From: CAZQEZ01 sp964592475
Lineage (GTDB): Bacteria; Bacteroidota; Bacteroidia; Cytophagales; Cyclobacteriaceae
Length of the DNA: 37,159 bases
Direction: 5' to 3'
Assembly (NCBI GenBank): GCA_964592475.1
Contig: CAZQEZ010000028.1
Coordinates: 1 to 37,159 of the forward strand
Shown: piece after piece, positions 16,996 to 25,445 of the stretch
Position numbering within the stretch: position 1 is the first letter of the stretch
Layout: each line of letters opens with the position of its first letter
Program-made: the position numbers and the translations under genes
Notes under the pieces: generated by a model
What the model saw: only the letters and a program-made list of their open reading frames with translations
Told to the model about the DNA's origin: nothing
The model's database searches: none

Positions 16996-17188
16996 AAGAA
17001 GAATGTGCATTCCAAGGGGTTGTAGTGTCGATAGCTGGTACAGGAAGTGTACATTTTCGTACAGTTGTGTATAATAGTGAACGCCCAAGCATTACTATTT
17101 CCTGGATTTTTCTTAATTGTACCCTTCCCCTCAATGATAAATTTTGCTAATAATTGACAATCTCCTATTCATTATCAAAAAGCTTCCC

Positions 17189-18490
17189 TTAGGGTTTTAT
17201 AGAAGGGTTATAACCATCAGCATCGAATCTACCAGATTCCTTAAAAAAATCAACCGGGATTATTTGTCGTGGAGCATAAGCCCTGGATCGGATAAGATTT
17301 AAACGATGCGGCCCCCGATCAAGATGCCCAATGTCTATCCAGGTAAGAAAACCGTACTGGTTAGTTTTGTCACGATTGTGCCTGTACCAGGTAGGATTTT
17401 CAATGGCTACATCATTTATGTTCAAGGTGAAATCCTGGTTGATTTGCTTAAATAAAACCGAATCGGGAACTGAAGCAATGTTCTCATAATTTTCCCAATC
17501 GTATTTATTATCAAAGTAGGTAAAATGCCAGGTATTATAAACCAAGAATACACGCAGTACCTGATCCTTCACAATATCGGACTGAATTTGTATAACATTG
17601 GACGGATTTTCTTCATACAAGTTCTCATAATGCCCGGCATACACATTTTCTTTGCCGCTCAATGTATTGTATTGCACTAAAAAATTACGTGAATCAAGTA
17701 AAATGTAACTAATAAATATAGTCGCGGCAGTATACAAAAATAACCCGATAAAAATATGGAACCGGTTAAGGTTGGATACCAGCCCATAATATATGCTGCG
17801 ATACAATGGAGCCAGCGTAATAGCACTCATCAACCGGTAAACCGGGAAGTAAAATTTTCTAAAATAGGGTATCCTTTTCAGATAACCTAAACTTAAAAAG
17901 TCAATTAGATATAAAGAAACTGTAACTAATATAAATATCAGCAATAGCAAATTGATTTCTTCATTGAAGGCTTCCAAGGAGGGAAACATTGTAATAATGG
18001 AAAATATAAACAGTCCAGTAATGATATTATAAACAATAATGCCTAAAGCTGCCATGAAAAATAAAAATATGGAAGCAAATATCATGGAACAGATACGCTC
18101 CAGTTTTTGTACACTTTGCGTAAAGGTTGGTAGCCTTTCGATTATTTGTTGATACTTGCCACTCAATTTGAGTTTCTCGTGTTTGATACCTTTAGGAAAC
18201 ACCCAACTAAGTCCAACAAAGGCAATCCAGATGCTGCGGAAAATAAGGTGGATGGCGAATCCAACAATTAACCAAATCACCGCAATTTTAAGGCCCACGA
18301 TAATTAATTCATCAATATCGGAAGAATAAAAAACGCTGAAGGATTTATACTGTAAAAATATTTTTAGGCGGTCTAGCTCTGCCGGCAGTTGTAATAAAGC
18401 AAACAGAATTACTCCCGAAATCAAAATTTCAGGTTCGTAGCTATTTTCCTGAACTCTGGTAAGCCAGTCGGGCTTTTTTCTTTTATACAT
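17189..18490 (-). CDS. Polytopic membrane protein of unknown family
   Basis: A 433-residue protein. The N-terminal 25 residues are charged and cytoplasmic (MYKRKKPDWLTRVQENSYEPE). About six hydrophobic stretches follow, near residues 24-40, 62-86, 137-160, 162-178, 182-202 and 245-267. The last 160 residues are polar and probably face the periplasm (HYENLYEENPS, WYRHNRDKTNQYGFLTWIDIGHL). I recognise no motif that gives a function. The gene is monocistronic on the minus strand, with a divergent gene at 18693 sharing a 202-base upstream region. The start is the ATG at 18490. Confidence 0.7.
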   Translation of the reverse strand: MYKRKKPDWLTRVQENSYEPEILISGVILFALLQLPAELDRLKIFLQYKSFSVFYSSDIDELIIVGLKIAVIWLIVGFAIHLIFRSIWIAFVGLSWVFPKGIKHEKLKLSGKYQQIIERLPTFTQSVQKLERICSMIFASIFLFFMAALGIIVYNIITGLFIFSIITMFPSLEAFNEEINLLLLIFILVTVSLYLIDFLSLGYLKRIPYFRKFYFPVYRLMSAITLAPLYRSIYYGLVSNLNRFHIFIGLFLYTAATIFISYILLDSRNFLVQYNTLSGKENVYAGHYENLYEENPSNVIQIQSDIVKDQVLRVFLVYNTWHFTYFDNKYDWENYENIASVPDSVLFKQINQDFTLNINDVAIENPTWYRHNRDKTNQYGFLTWIDIGHLDRGPHRLNLIRSRAYAPRQIIPVDFFKESGRFDADGYNPSIKP

Positions 18491-18692
18491 AAGGTAGATA
18501 TGTAGGTGGTTTGATTATCCTCTGCACAATAAGCAAATTTAAAACTAATAAGTTTTGCGGCAGCTCCCCAATGACATGATTAGTTTTTCTACAATATGCC
18601 TGCATTTACTCCCAAATATCATCATTTCGTCCCTTACAAATAACTTATCCGGTTATTTATTTCTTACAAAATAGAAACAATAATTAAATATC

Positions 18693-19739
18693 ATGAATAA
18701 ATTACTTCAATATTTGCTGATCATTACTATCATTACATACTCTTGTACCGCTTTCGTGCCTCTGATCAGTGAAAAGAAAAAACGCTCTTCTTTTGAAGAT
18801 AATACTCAAGAAAGGGAAGCGCATCAGTATTTCTGGAACCAATTGCACCAGGGAAACTATGACAACCTTGAAATGGTGTTGGACAAGCTACACGGTGCTT
18901 ATGCAAAAGACCCACAGGATTTTAAAATAGCGGCTCACCTGGGCTTTGCCTACGCCTGGCAAGTAACTGAAAGAACGAGAAAACAAGATTTGAGTCCTTC
19001 AATAGCAGCTGCCGGCGACCTGGCGCTCAACTATTTTGATGAAGCAGTGGCGCTTAACAAGCATGATCCGCGGCTTTTGGGGTTTAAGGCTGGTTTTATG
19101 CTGGCCAATGGTTCACGCCATGAGGACGATCGACTACGAACCAAAGGGTACTTTTTGGGTAAGAAAGCCATCCGGCAATGGCCATCTTTCAACTTGTTCA
19201 GCATAGGGTATGTGATGAGCGGAATAGCGCACAGCAAAGACTGGTACAACGAAGCCGTGGCATTTCAATGGCGCAACCTGGAAGAATGTCTGTGCCGGAA
19301 GATAGACAGAAAAGCCCCCAAACTGGATGATATTGGTGAAATACCTGAAAGGGTTGCCGATGATTACAATAAAAGCAGGGCTTGCACCAACTCCTGGATA
19401 GCGCCACATAACGTAGAAGGTTTTCTGCTAAACCTGGGCGATATGCTGGTAAAGCAGGGCAATACCAGTGCCGCCGCGGAGGTATATCGCTCGATCAGGC
19501 AGGTGGCTGAATTCGGGCAATGGCCATATCGCCGGGAGCTAACCAGCCGGCTGGAAAATCTGGAAGCCAACGTGGAAAAATTTCGCCGGCCGGCACAAAC
19601 TTTTAAAGACAACCGGCAGGTATTCATCCGCACCACTTACGGTTGCATGGGTTGCCACCAGAAAAATGAAGCTGAATTTGCCAATCAGAATGACGAAATA
19701 CCCTTGACCCGGGCAACTTATTTTTTGAAAGATAAATAA
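18693..19739 (+). CDS. Lipoprotein with TPR-like repeats and a single c-type haem motif
   Basis: A 348-residue protein. The N-terminus is a signal peptide with a plausible lipobox ending SCT (Cys18), so it should be a lipid-anchored periplasmic protein. Residues about 40-300 are helical with TPR-like pairs (AAHLGFAYAWQVTE, LALNYFDEAVALNKHDPRLLGFKAG, AAEVYRSIRQVAE). Near the C-terminus CMGCH (Cys318, Cys321, His322) is a complete CxxCH haem attachment site. No distal methionine ligand is obvious apart from the Met within the motif. It lies 9 bases before a serine hydrolase gene and is probably co-transcribed with it. The role may be redox or haem-sensing scaffold (inferred). I know no named family for this combination. 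Confidence 0.75.
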   Translation: MNKLLQYLLIITIITYSCTAFVPLISEKKKRSSFEDNTQEREAHQYFWNQLHQGNYDNLEMVLDKLHGAYAKDPQDFKIAAHLGFAYAWQVTERTRKQDLSPSIAAAGDLALNYFDEAVALNKHDPRLLGFKAGFMLANGSRHEDDRLRTKGYFLGKKAIRQWPSFNLFSIGYVMSGIAHSKDWYNEAVAFQWRNLEECLCRKIDRKAPKLDDIGEIPERVADDYNKSRACTNSWIAPHNVEGFLLNLGDMLVKQGNTSAAAEVYRSIRQVAEFGQWPYRRELTSRLENLEANVEKFRRPAQTFKDNRQVFIRTTYGCMGCHQKNEAEFANQNDEIPLTRATYFLKDK

Positions 19740-19748
19740 AGATTTCCC

Positions 19749-20927
19749 ATGGAAATAAAAGGCTACCTTAATAAAAACTACTCATCGATTGCCGATGCCT
19801 TCGAAAAAAACTTTGAAGCTCATGATGAAATTGGTGCTGCCTTATGCGTATTTCATCACAATAAAAAAGTGGTTGATATTTGGGGCGGACATCAAGACCC
19901 TGCGAAAAATCAGGAATGGAGAGAGGATACGGTAGTCCCCATATTTTCGGCCACCAAGGCAATAGCCTCCGGTTGTCTGGCACTTTGCCATAGTCAGGGC
20001 CTATTTAACTATCAGGATAAAGTGAGTCAATACTGGCCGGCTTTTGCCTGTCATGGGAAAGCATCAATTACCATAGAACAACTGTTGCAACACCGGGCCG
20101 GGCTTTCAGCCATCGATAAAAAACTGAATATTCACATCATCAGGGACCGACAATTCCTGGATGGCTTGATTGCTAAACAAAAACCACATTGGCAGCCGGG
20201 CGATTACCAGGGTTATCACGTCTGGAACATCGGCTGGTATATCAGTTCGCTGCTGTCCCGCCTGGATCCCGGCGAAAAATTTTTAAAAGAATATGTGGAA
20301 CAAATGCTACTTCCCCACCTTGAAGGAGAAGTAAGAATAGGGGTGGATGCCGGTTATGACTGGAATAAAATTGCTACTCTGAAACCATTCTCAAAATTGA
20401 AGGGCCTGTTTTCAATGCCTGGACGATTTGTTTTTGAGTTTTTCAAACCATGGTCACTTTCCTTCAAATCCATGCTGAATCCTTCATTTGTGAGCAATCA
20501 TGCCTATTTTAATCAATCCAAAATACTGCAACTGGAAATGGGTGCCGGTGGCGGTATTGGCAACGCCCGCGGGCTGGCTTCCTTAATTGATGCATTCACC
20601 AATACAGCACACGCTTTACATCTGTCTGCCGATACCCTTGCCTACCTGATGCAATATCCTGAAGCACCCATAAATGGCTGGGAAGATCTGGTATTCAAGC
20701 AGGATGCTTTTCGTTTTCATGCCGGTTTTATGAAGCCATCACATAAACATAATTTTTCTCCCTCGCTTAAGGCATTTGGAGGTTTTGGTGCCGGCGGTAG
20801 TTTTGTGTTTCATGATCCTGACCAAAAATTAACCGTAGCGTACACCATGAACAATATGTCTTCGGCAATGATGAATATGCAACGGGAGGTCAATATCAGG
20901 AAGGCTGCTTATGAAACTATTCAATAA
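19749..20927 (+). CDS. Beta-lactamase-related serine hydrolase (class C / family VIII esterase type)
   Basis: A 392-residue protein. The SxxK motif is SATK (Ser67, Lys70). The second catalytic region is GYHVWNIGWYISSLL, with Tyr156 as the likely base, matching the Y-H-x-x-x-x-G-W of EstB-like enzymes. The C-terminal block GGFGAGGSFVFHDPDQ (from about residue 347) is the equivalent of the K-T-G strand and is typical of family VIII esterases. There is no signal peptide, so it is probably cytosolic, unlike the lipoprotein encoded just upstream. These enzymes hydrolyse short-chain esters or peptidoglycan-like amides. The substrate is unknown. Translational coupling with 18693-19739 is suggested by the 9-base gap. 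Confidence 0.85.
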   Translation: MEIKGYLNKNYSSIADAFEKNFEAHDEIGAALCVFHHNKKVVDIWGGHQDPAKNQEWREDTVVPIFSATKAIASGCLALCHSQGLFNYQDKVSQYWPAFACHGKASITIEQLLQHRAGLSAIDKKLNIHIIRDRQFLDGLIAKQKPHWQPGDYQGYHVWNIGWYISSLLSRLDPGEKFLKEYVEQMLLPHLEGEVRIGVDAGYDWNKIATLKPFSKLKGLFSMPGRFVFEFFKPWSLSFKSMLNPSFVSNHAYFNQSKILQLEMGAGGGIGNARGLASLIDAFTNTAHALHLSADTLAYLMQYPEAPINGWEDLVFKQDAFRFHAGFMKPSHKHNFSPSLKAFGGFGAGGSFVFHDPDQKLTVAYTMNNMSSAMMNMQREVNIRKAAYETIQ

Positions 20928-21011
20928 TAGATTGGGTTTTGTATTTTAGTATTTTCTCAATTTCGTACACATCAAGCCATTGGGTATCCATTAAAATCAG
21001 CTTGAATTGGG

Positions 21012-21200
21012 ATGGCACGGCCATTGTGTTACGGGGATACTGAAATTAAATAAATCTATTGACTAGTCTTTTCGTATTTGCTTTTTTGTTGATTTATCAA
21101 CCGTTTAGCATTAGCCGCTGGATTTTTCCGGATGTTGTTTTGTACTGTGCTGGTTACGGATTGTGTACTTTTGCCGGTTTGTTGTTAGCCAATTTTATTA
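21012..21200 (+). pseudogene. Truncated duplicate of the LytTR regulator gene, with its promoter-like region
   Basis: The reading from 21059 begins TSLFVFAFLLIYQPFSISRW and continues through VLYCAGYGLCTFAGL, nearly identical to residues 14-52 of the LytTR protein at 25497. After about 21200 the similarity is lost and the frame ends at 21257-21259. The LytTR DNA-binding domain is absent, and so is the start codon region of the intact gene. Upstream, ATGGCACGGCCATTGTGT (21012-21029) matches the TTGGCACAGCCATTGTTT element before the intact gene, so the duplication included the promoter. It can make at most two membrane helices and is a dead partial copy. Confidence 0.8.
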
Positions 21201-21271
21201 CCAGTTTTATTTGCACTATTCCCCGGACTTTTGGAATGGGGCAGCAACAAAAAATTTAATTTGAATTAGCA

Positions 21272-21820
21272 ATGAAATCAACAGCTGAAAATACATTAAA
21301 CACAAAACGGCTCTTGCTACGTCCAATAGCTGATGATGACTTAACAAATGTTTTTAAGGGCCTGTCTGATCCCAGAGTGAACAAACATTACGGGGTGAAG
21401 TTTGCTACCCTGCAGGAAACCAGGGAACAAATGCAGTGGTTTGCCAACCTAAGGTCAGAAGGAACAGGTTTTTGGTGGGCATTGCATTTGCTGGAAGGAG
21501 ATAAGGCATTCATTGGTGCCGGGGGCTTGAATAACCTGCAAAACCATCATGAAAAAGCAGAAATCGGACTCTGGCTGCTTCCCGATCATTGGGGTAAAGG
21601 TTACATGCAGGAAGCTATCACGGCTATCTGCGAATATGGTTTTAATCAATTGGCTTTGCACCGGATCGAAGGATTTGTGGAATCGAACAATACCAACTGC
21701 AAAAATGCTCTGGGTAAACTCAATTTTGTTCATGAGGGCACTATGGTAGATGCCGAAAAGAAGGAATGTAAGTTTATAAGCCTGGATATTTTCGCAATTT
21801 TATCTGAGCGGAAGAAATGA
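21272..21820 (+). CDS. GNAT family acetyltransferase, RimJ/RimL type
   Basis: A 182-residue cytosolic N-acetyltransferase. TKRLLLRPIADDDL opens the domain. The central strand and pyrophosphate loop are AEIGLWLLPDHWGKGYMQEA (about residues 92-111), giving the R/Q-x-x-G-x-G/A-type acetyl-CoA site as W-G-K-G-Y-M. ALHRIEGFVESNNTNCKNALGKLNF is the typical C-terminal motif. Family members acetylate protein or small-molecule amino groups. The target is not deducible. It is flanked by two truncated genes (LytTR copy to the left, sigma factor to the right), which suggests it arrived or was rearranged by recombination. The ATG at 21272 follows an A-rich leader. Confidence 0.9.
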   Translation: MKSTAENTLNTKRLLLRPIADDDLTNVFKGLSDPRVNKHYGVKFATLQETREQMQWFANLRSEGTGFWWALHLLEGDKAFIGAGGLNNLQNHHEKAEIGLWLLPDHWGKGYMQEAITAICEYGFNQLALHRIEGFVESNNTNCKNALGKLNFVHEGTMVDAEKKECKFISLDIFAILSERKK

Positions 21821-21827
21821 CTTTTGT

Positions 21828-21963
21828 TGCTTTTCAAAGCTTTATAAATCGTTTCCTGAAGTAGGTCTTCAGCGTCACGTTCATTGCTGGCAAACTTTCT
21901 GGAAATCATGGTTAAGTAATCAAAATCCTTTTGGATTAGTTGAAAAAATTGTTCCGTTGTCAT
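21828..21963 (-). pseudogene. ECF sigma factor N-terminal fragment
   Basis: From the ATG at 21963 the minus strand reads MTTEQFFQLIQKDFDYLTMI, then SRKFASNERDAEDLLQETIY and KALKSN, which is the region 2 start of an extracytoplasmic-function sigma factor (the (D/E)AEDL-x-Q-E/D-T block). Region 2.4 onward and all of region 4 are missing. The frame runs into the 3' end of the GNAT gene, where the sequence stops being sigma-like. A complete ECF factor is 160-200 residues, so only about 45 remain. An in-frame upstream extension to 21990 is unlikely. It is not functional. Confidence 0.8.
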
Positions 21964-22046
21964 AATATTTATAGTTAAAAAAGTTGACAAAAATTACCCA
22001 AAGGTTAACAAAAAATAGGTACTAAACAAAAAATAATAAATTTTGT

Positions 22047-22080
22047 AATAAAGAGGCTATTTTTAGATAGCCTCTTTATT
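22047..22080. terminator. Strong hairpin terminator
   Basis: A perfect 14-bp stem AATAAAGAGGCTAT/ATAGCCTCTTTATT (22047-22060 and 22067-22080) has a six-base loop. It lies 10 bases past the stop of the minus-strand gene at 22090 and is followed on that strand by a T-rich run, so it ends that transcript. The A-rich and T-rich flanks allow bidirectional action. Confidence 0.85.
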
Positions 22081-22089
22081 CAAAGGTGG

Positions 22090-22422
22090 TTATCCCTGAT
22101 GCTTTTCTTTTACTTCCTGACCATTTTCATCATATTTGATATCTTTGCTTTGGCCTTCATTTGTAACTGAAAGTTGATACCAGATTTTGTTATCTTTTTG
22201 CATTTTGTAAACCTTGTCTACATTCCATTTCGCATACTCACCATCATTAAAAGCATCTTGTACAGCTTGAGGTAATTGGGTAAAATCTATTTCTTCACCT
22301 TCTTCATTTACCCAAACTGTGGTTGATTCTGTCTTTGGTTGCTGAGCTGCTATCGCAGGAGTTAAACTAAAACCAAAAAATGCAAAAGCTACTACCATTG
22401 AAACTTTTCTTAATCCTTTCAT
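22090..22422 (-). CDS. Small exported PepSY-like (DUF2874-type) protein
   Basis: A 110-residue protein. Residues 1-25 are a signal peptide (MKGLRKVSMVVAFAFFGFSL, cut after AIA). The mature domain contains LPQAVQDAFNDGEYAKWNVD and then KVYKMQKDNKIWYQLSVTNEG and IKYDENGQEV. This is the layout of short periplasmic PepSY-like proteins: an amphipathic helix, then three strands with a Y/W-rich core and an N-G turn. Such proteins are thought to inhibit or bind proteases or to act in the envelope, but the function is not known. It is monocistronic, with a strong terminator and a TTGGCAC element about 65 bases upstream. Confidence 0.75.
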   Translation of the reverse strand: MKGLRKVSMVVAFAFFGFSLTPAIAAQQPKTESTTVWVNEEGEEIDFTQLPQAVQDAFNDGEYAKWNVDKVYKMQKDNKIWYQLSVTNEGQSKDIKYDENGQEVKEKHQG

Positions 22423-22471
22423 AACTAAATAAATTTAATTTTAATAATTTTAAAATATTTTCAACAGGTAT

Positions 22472-22490
22472 AGTCTAAAAATTGTGCCAA
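22472..22490 (-). promoter_or_regulatory. Possible sigma-54-like element, imperfect
   Basis: The minus strand reads TTTGGCACAATTTTTAGA about 65 bases before the start at 22422. The -24 half TTGGCAC is perfect, but at the -12 position AG replaces GC. It is weaker than the element before 16931 and is listed because the -24 half recurs. Confidence 0.25.
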
Positions 22491-22651
22491 ATAATTAAAT
22501 GTGTGTTTTAAGACATTAGGGAAAGAATTGTTTAAAAAAATAGAAAGATAAATATGAGGAATGTTTCCACAAATATTGCTAGTAAATACACAATTTGTAT
22601 GAAATGTATATAAACATTTAATTCAAGTATAATGAATATGTAATTAGAATA

Positions 22652-22678
22652 AATTACTAAATAGTGTATTTAGTAATT
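22652..22678. repeat. Perfect 12-bp inverted repeat
   Basis: AATTACTAAATA (22652-22663) and TATTTAGTAATT (22667-22678) are perfect inverted copies around GTG. It is AT-rich, with no T-tract and no gene within 200 bases. It could be an operator-like site or a small hairpin. The role is unknown. Confidence 0.45.
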
Positions 22679-22837
22679 ATACAGCACAAAACAAATTAAT
22701 GTTATCTGGTAAGTAATATTAAATAAGATTATTTTGCATGATGTCATCAGTAATGGGTGATTTTTAGTTTTAAAAAAATAAATAGGGAACGTGTCCGACT
22801 TTGGCGGATGACGTTTTGCTGAAGGACCTGCTGCAGT

Positions 22838-23000
22838 GCTTTTGGTTGGAGATTTCTCGCCACTAATGCTTCGCAAAAGTGGCCACGAAATGAACTGTGT
22901 TCATATCGAACGCAGTGAGATATCTCCAAAAGCTCGTAGCACGTTTCTAAAGGCAGCTATTTTCAAAACGTCTTTAGTAGTGGCTTTTGCGAAGCATTAG
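22838..23000. repeat. Structured inverted-repeat element (REP/MITE-like)
   Basis: Several interlocking inverted repeats occupy this gene-free segment. GCTTTTGG...GAGATTTCTCG (22838-22859) pairs with CAGTGAGATATCTCCAAAAGC (22913-22933). CGAAATGAAC/GTTCATATCG forms an inner stem. A perfect 17-base pair CTAATGCTTCGCAAAAG (22863-22879) and CTTTTGCGAAGCATTAG (22984-23000) overlaps them. The motif TCGAACGCAGTGAGA resembles short intergenic repeats common in Bacteroidota genomes (from memory). The GC content is higher than the surroundings. There is no coding potential. It is probably a dispersed non-autonomous repeat. Confidence 0.55.
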
Positions 23001-23450
23001 ACACTAAGGATCTTTCGATAAAAGCAGCGAGACAAAGAACGGCTAGTTGTGGGTTGCACCATTTTTAAGCAATAGGCAAATCTGCCAGTGTGGTAATTAT
23101 ATCGCTACGGTTGATAATTAAGGGTGAAAATAGTGAGCGAATTATGAAATTAACACACTAGAGACAATCCTATGAGGTTGGCAGGGCCTGGGGCTTGATA
23201 AGGCATAAACTTGGCTTTTATTCCTACTTGGTTGAGCCATACAAACTTTGCAGGGGTAGTGGAAATTTGCCCACACCAGAAGAAACATTTATGATAAGTA
23301 AAAATTCAATTATCCTCACAAATTCACATAGAACCGTTAAAATTAATAAGTTACTTTGATCCTTTTTGAAAAAGTAAGTATCTTTCTGTTTCGTTAACTG
23401 AAAATTAGTTACTTTCATCAAAAATAATTTGTTAACATAATTATACCCCA
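23001..23450. other. Gene-free stretch before the Tat-exported oxidoreductase
   Basis: Apart from the 23451 gene's leader, I see no supported gene. A minus-strand frame around 23160-23280 reads protein-like (QISTTPAKFVWLNQVGIKA) but is short, lacks a start and matches nothing I recognise, so it may be a remnant. The last 60 bases are AT-rich and must contain the promoter. Confidence 0.3.
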
Positions 23451-24794
23451 ATGGAAAAAAATAATTCTAGAAGAAAATTTATCAAAACCACCGCTGCTAC
23501 AGCAGCAGCTGCATTTACTATTCCAACCATTTTGCCCTCTCATGTATTGGGGGCTAATGATAGGATTAATGCAGCCGTGCTTGGCATCAATGGCCGTGGC
23601 AAGAATCATATCAGCGGACTGATGAACCAGAAAAATGTAACGGTTACTCATTTATGTGATCCTGATATAAATATCGCCAGGGAACGACAGCAGTCTTTTA
23701 AAGAGACTTACAACAAAGATGTAGCATTAGAGCAGGACCTGCGGAAAGTAATGGACAATAATGACATTGATGTTGTAAGTATTGCTTCACCCAACCACTG
23801 GCACGCTTTGTCGGTAATCTGGGCTTGCCAGGCCGGTAAAGATGTGTATGTAGAAAAGCCCGGTAGCCACAATGTGTGGGAAGGACGCAAAATGGTGGAA
23901 GCCGCCAATAAATACAATCGCGTTGTACAACATGGCGTACAATTAAGAAGTTCGCCCGCCATACAAGAGGCGGTACAGCTTATGCGTGACGGATACATCG
24001 GCCACGTGTACATGGCACGGGGTTTGGTTTTTAGATGGCGAGATAGCATTGGCGATAAAGGTTTTTCACCGGTACCCGATGGCCTGGATTATGACCTATG
24101 GACTGGCCCCGCCCCCATGAGACCCTTTACCCGAAACCTTGTTCATTACAATTGGCATTGGCATTGGGACTACGGCAATGGCGATGTAGGTAACCAGGGA
24201 ATTCACGAAACAGACATGTGTATGTGGGGGCTTGATGTAGGATTACCCACTCAAATTACTTCTATGGGGGGCAAATTCCTCTGGGACGATGCCAAAGAAG
24301 TGCCGGAAGTATTGACTTCCGTATATCATTATCCGGAAGAAAATAAAATAATCCAGTTTGAGGTGCGGCCCTGGTGTACTAATGAAGAACAAGGAGTAAC
24401 TGTGGGCAATATTTTTTATGGTGAAAAAGGAATATTGGTAGTAGATGGTTACAGCAAATACAAAACTTACCTGGGAAGAGACCGTGAACCCGGACAATCT
24501 GGTGATGATGGAGCCAAAGAAGCTTCGGGAATGGATCGTGGTTCCGGTGGTACTGATGGTCATTTTGCCAATTTTATCGATGCAGTACGGAAAAGAGATA
24601 GAACCCTTTTGAACGCGCCGATAGAAACAGGGCACTTATCTTCCGGTCTGGCGCACTTAGGCAATATTGCTTATCGTCTCAACAGGGTATTGAATTTCGA
24701 TCCCAGTGCAGAAAAATTTGTTAACGATGCTGAAGCTGATAAAATGCTAACCAGGAACTATCGTCCACCCTACCTGGTACCCGAAAAGGTTTAA
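23451..24794 (+). CDS. Tat-exported Gfo/Idh/MocA family oxidoreductase
   Basis: A 447-residue protein. Residues 6-31 are a twin-arginine signal (SRRKFIKTTAATAAAAFTIP, then an A-rich end). The Rossmann domain starts INAAVLGINGRGKNH, with the G-x-x-G-x-G nucleotide site, and continues through ASPNHWHALSVIWACQAGKDVYVEKP, where the EKP lysine is the conserved catalytic/NAD-binding one. The C-terminal alpha/beta domain carries the GNQGIHETDMCMW region with a conserved histidine. Periplasmic Gfo/Idh/MocA enzymes of Bacteroidota oxidise sugars or act as cofactor-recycling glycosidases. The substrate is unknown. The gene is monocistronic, ended by the terminator at 24810. Confidence 0.92.
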   Translation: MEKNNSRRKFIKTTAATAAAAFTIPTILPSHVLGANDRINAAVLGINGRGKNHISGLMNQKNVTVTHLCDPDINIARERQQSFKETYNKDVALEQDLRKVMDNNDIDVVSIASPNHWHALSVIWACQAGKDVYVEKPGSHNVWEGRKMVEAANKYNRVVQHGVQLRSSPAIQEAVQLMRDGYIGHVYMARGLVFRWRDSIGDKGFSPVPDGLDYDLWTGPAPMRPFTRNLVHYNWHWHWDYGNGDVGNQGIHETDMCMWGLDVGLPTQITSMGGKFLWDDAKEVPEVLTSVYHYPEENKIIQFEVRPWCTNEEQGVTVGNIFYGEKGILVVDGYSKYKTYLGRDREPGQSGDDGAKEASGMDRGSGGTDGHFANFIDAVRKRDRTLLNAPIETGHLSSGLAHLGNIAYRLNRVLNFDPSAEKFVNDAEADKMLTRNYRPPYLVPEKV

Positions 24795-24809
24795 TTTAAA
24801 TCAAATTCA

Positions 24810-24847
24810 ACCCCTCTTTTAAATAAAATAGAAGAGGGGTTTTTTTG
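24810..24847 (+). terminator. Rho-independent terminator
   Basis: ACCCCTCTT (24810-24818) pairs perfectly with AAGAGGGGT (24832-24840), followed directly by a T7 run. It lies 16 bases past the stop of the oxidoreductase gene. Confidence 0.9.
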
Positions 24848-24935
24848 GCTCAAATTATTGATATTTAATTTAGTAAATCCGGAACAATCCTTTGACTAGC
24901 GTTTATTATATATAAACATTAAAAAAATGATTTTT

Positions 24936-25355
24936 ATGGAAAATAAAGAACTTGAAAATATTATTTCTGAATACATGCAAATATGGAGTGCCGGGAGGGA
25001 AGATATACTAGATAAGCTTGCTCATGAAAATTTGGAAGTTGATTATACCCATTTTGAGAATCCTATCCGCGGAATATCGGACTATAAAGAAATGTTGAAA
25101 ACAACCTATAACTATTTTCCGGATTTAAAGATACACCTAGATAAAATTGTTACTAATAGAGGTGAAAATAAGGTAACGGTAAGGTGGGAATATTCCGGTA
25201 CACATGAGAATGGCAATCTCTTTGGTGTAAACTCAACCGGTAAAAAAGTTTCTGTAAAGGGAGTTTCATTACTACAAATCGAAAACAATTTAATAACAAA
25301 AGAGGAAGGGATAGTTGATAACTTGAGCTTGATAATGCAACTGGGCGTTCTTTAA
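24936..25355 (+). CDS. SnoaL-like / NTF2-fold protein
   Basis: About 139 residues. MQIWSAGREDILDKLAHENL opens the fold, followed by YTHFENPIRGISDYKEML, the F-P-D-L-K-I-H-L-D-K-I strand, a V-R-W-E-Y-S-G-T-H core strand, and GKKVSVKGVSLLQIENNLI. This order of an N-terminal helix, P-I-x-G-x-x-x-Y/F, F-P-D-x and G-T-H-x-G is typical of SnoaL-like ester cyclase/nuclear-transport-factor-2 proteins. They serve as polyketide cyclases, or more often as uncharacterised small-molecule binders. An ATG nine bases upstream (24927) is also in frame, and the leader is A-rich at both. The protein is cytosolic. No partner gene suggests a substrate. Confidence 0.75.
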   Translation: MENKELENIISEYMQIWSAGREDILDKLAHENLEVDYTHFENPIRGISDYKEMLKTTYNYFPDLKIHLDKIVTNRGENKVTVRWEYSGTHENGNLFGVNSTGKKVSVKGVSLLQIENNLITKEEGIVDNLSLIMQLGVL

Positions 25356-25445
25356 TCTATTCTTTTTGTTTTGCAAAAACTTACAATTGTGTTCAAATAC
25401 GAACTATTAATAATTTCAGATACCCTCATAGGTAGATAAAATCGA

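Noticed and set aside
20917..21024. 35-residue minus-strand ORF (MAVPSQFKLILMDTQWLDVY...)
   Set aside because: It overlaps the end of the serine hydrolase gene and the duplicated promoter-like element, and has no leader or homologue that I know.
23224..23451. 75-residue minus-strand frame in the long intergenic region
   Set aside because: No motif and AT-driven composition; it covers the promoter region of the oxidoreductase.
24243..24635. 130-residue minus-strand frame inside the oxidoreductase
   Set aside because: Antisense shadow of a clearly conserved gene.
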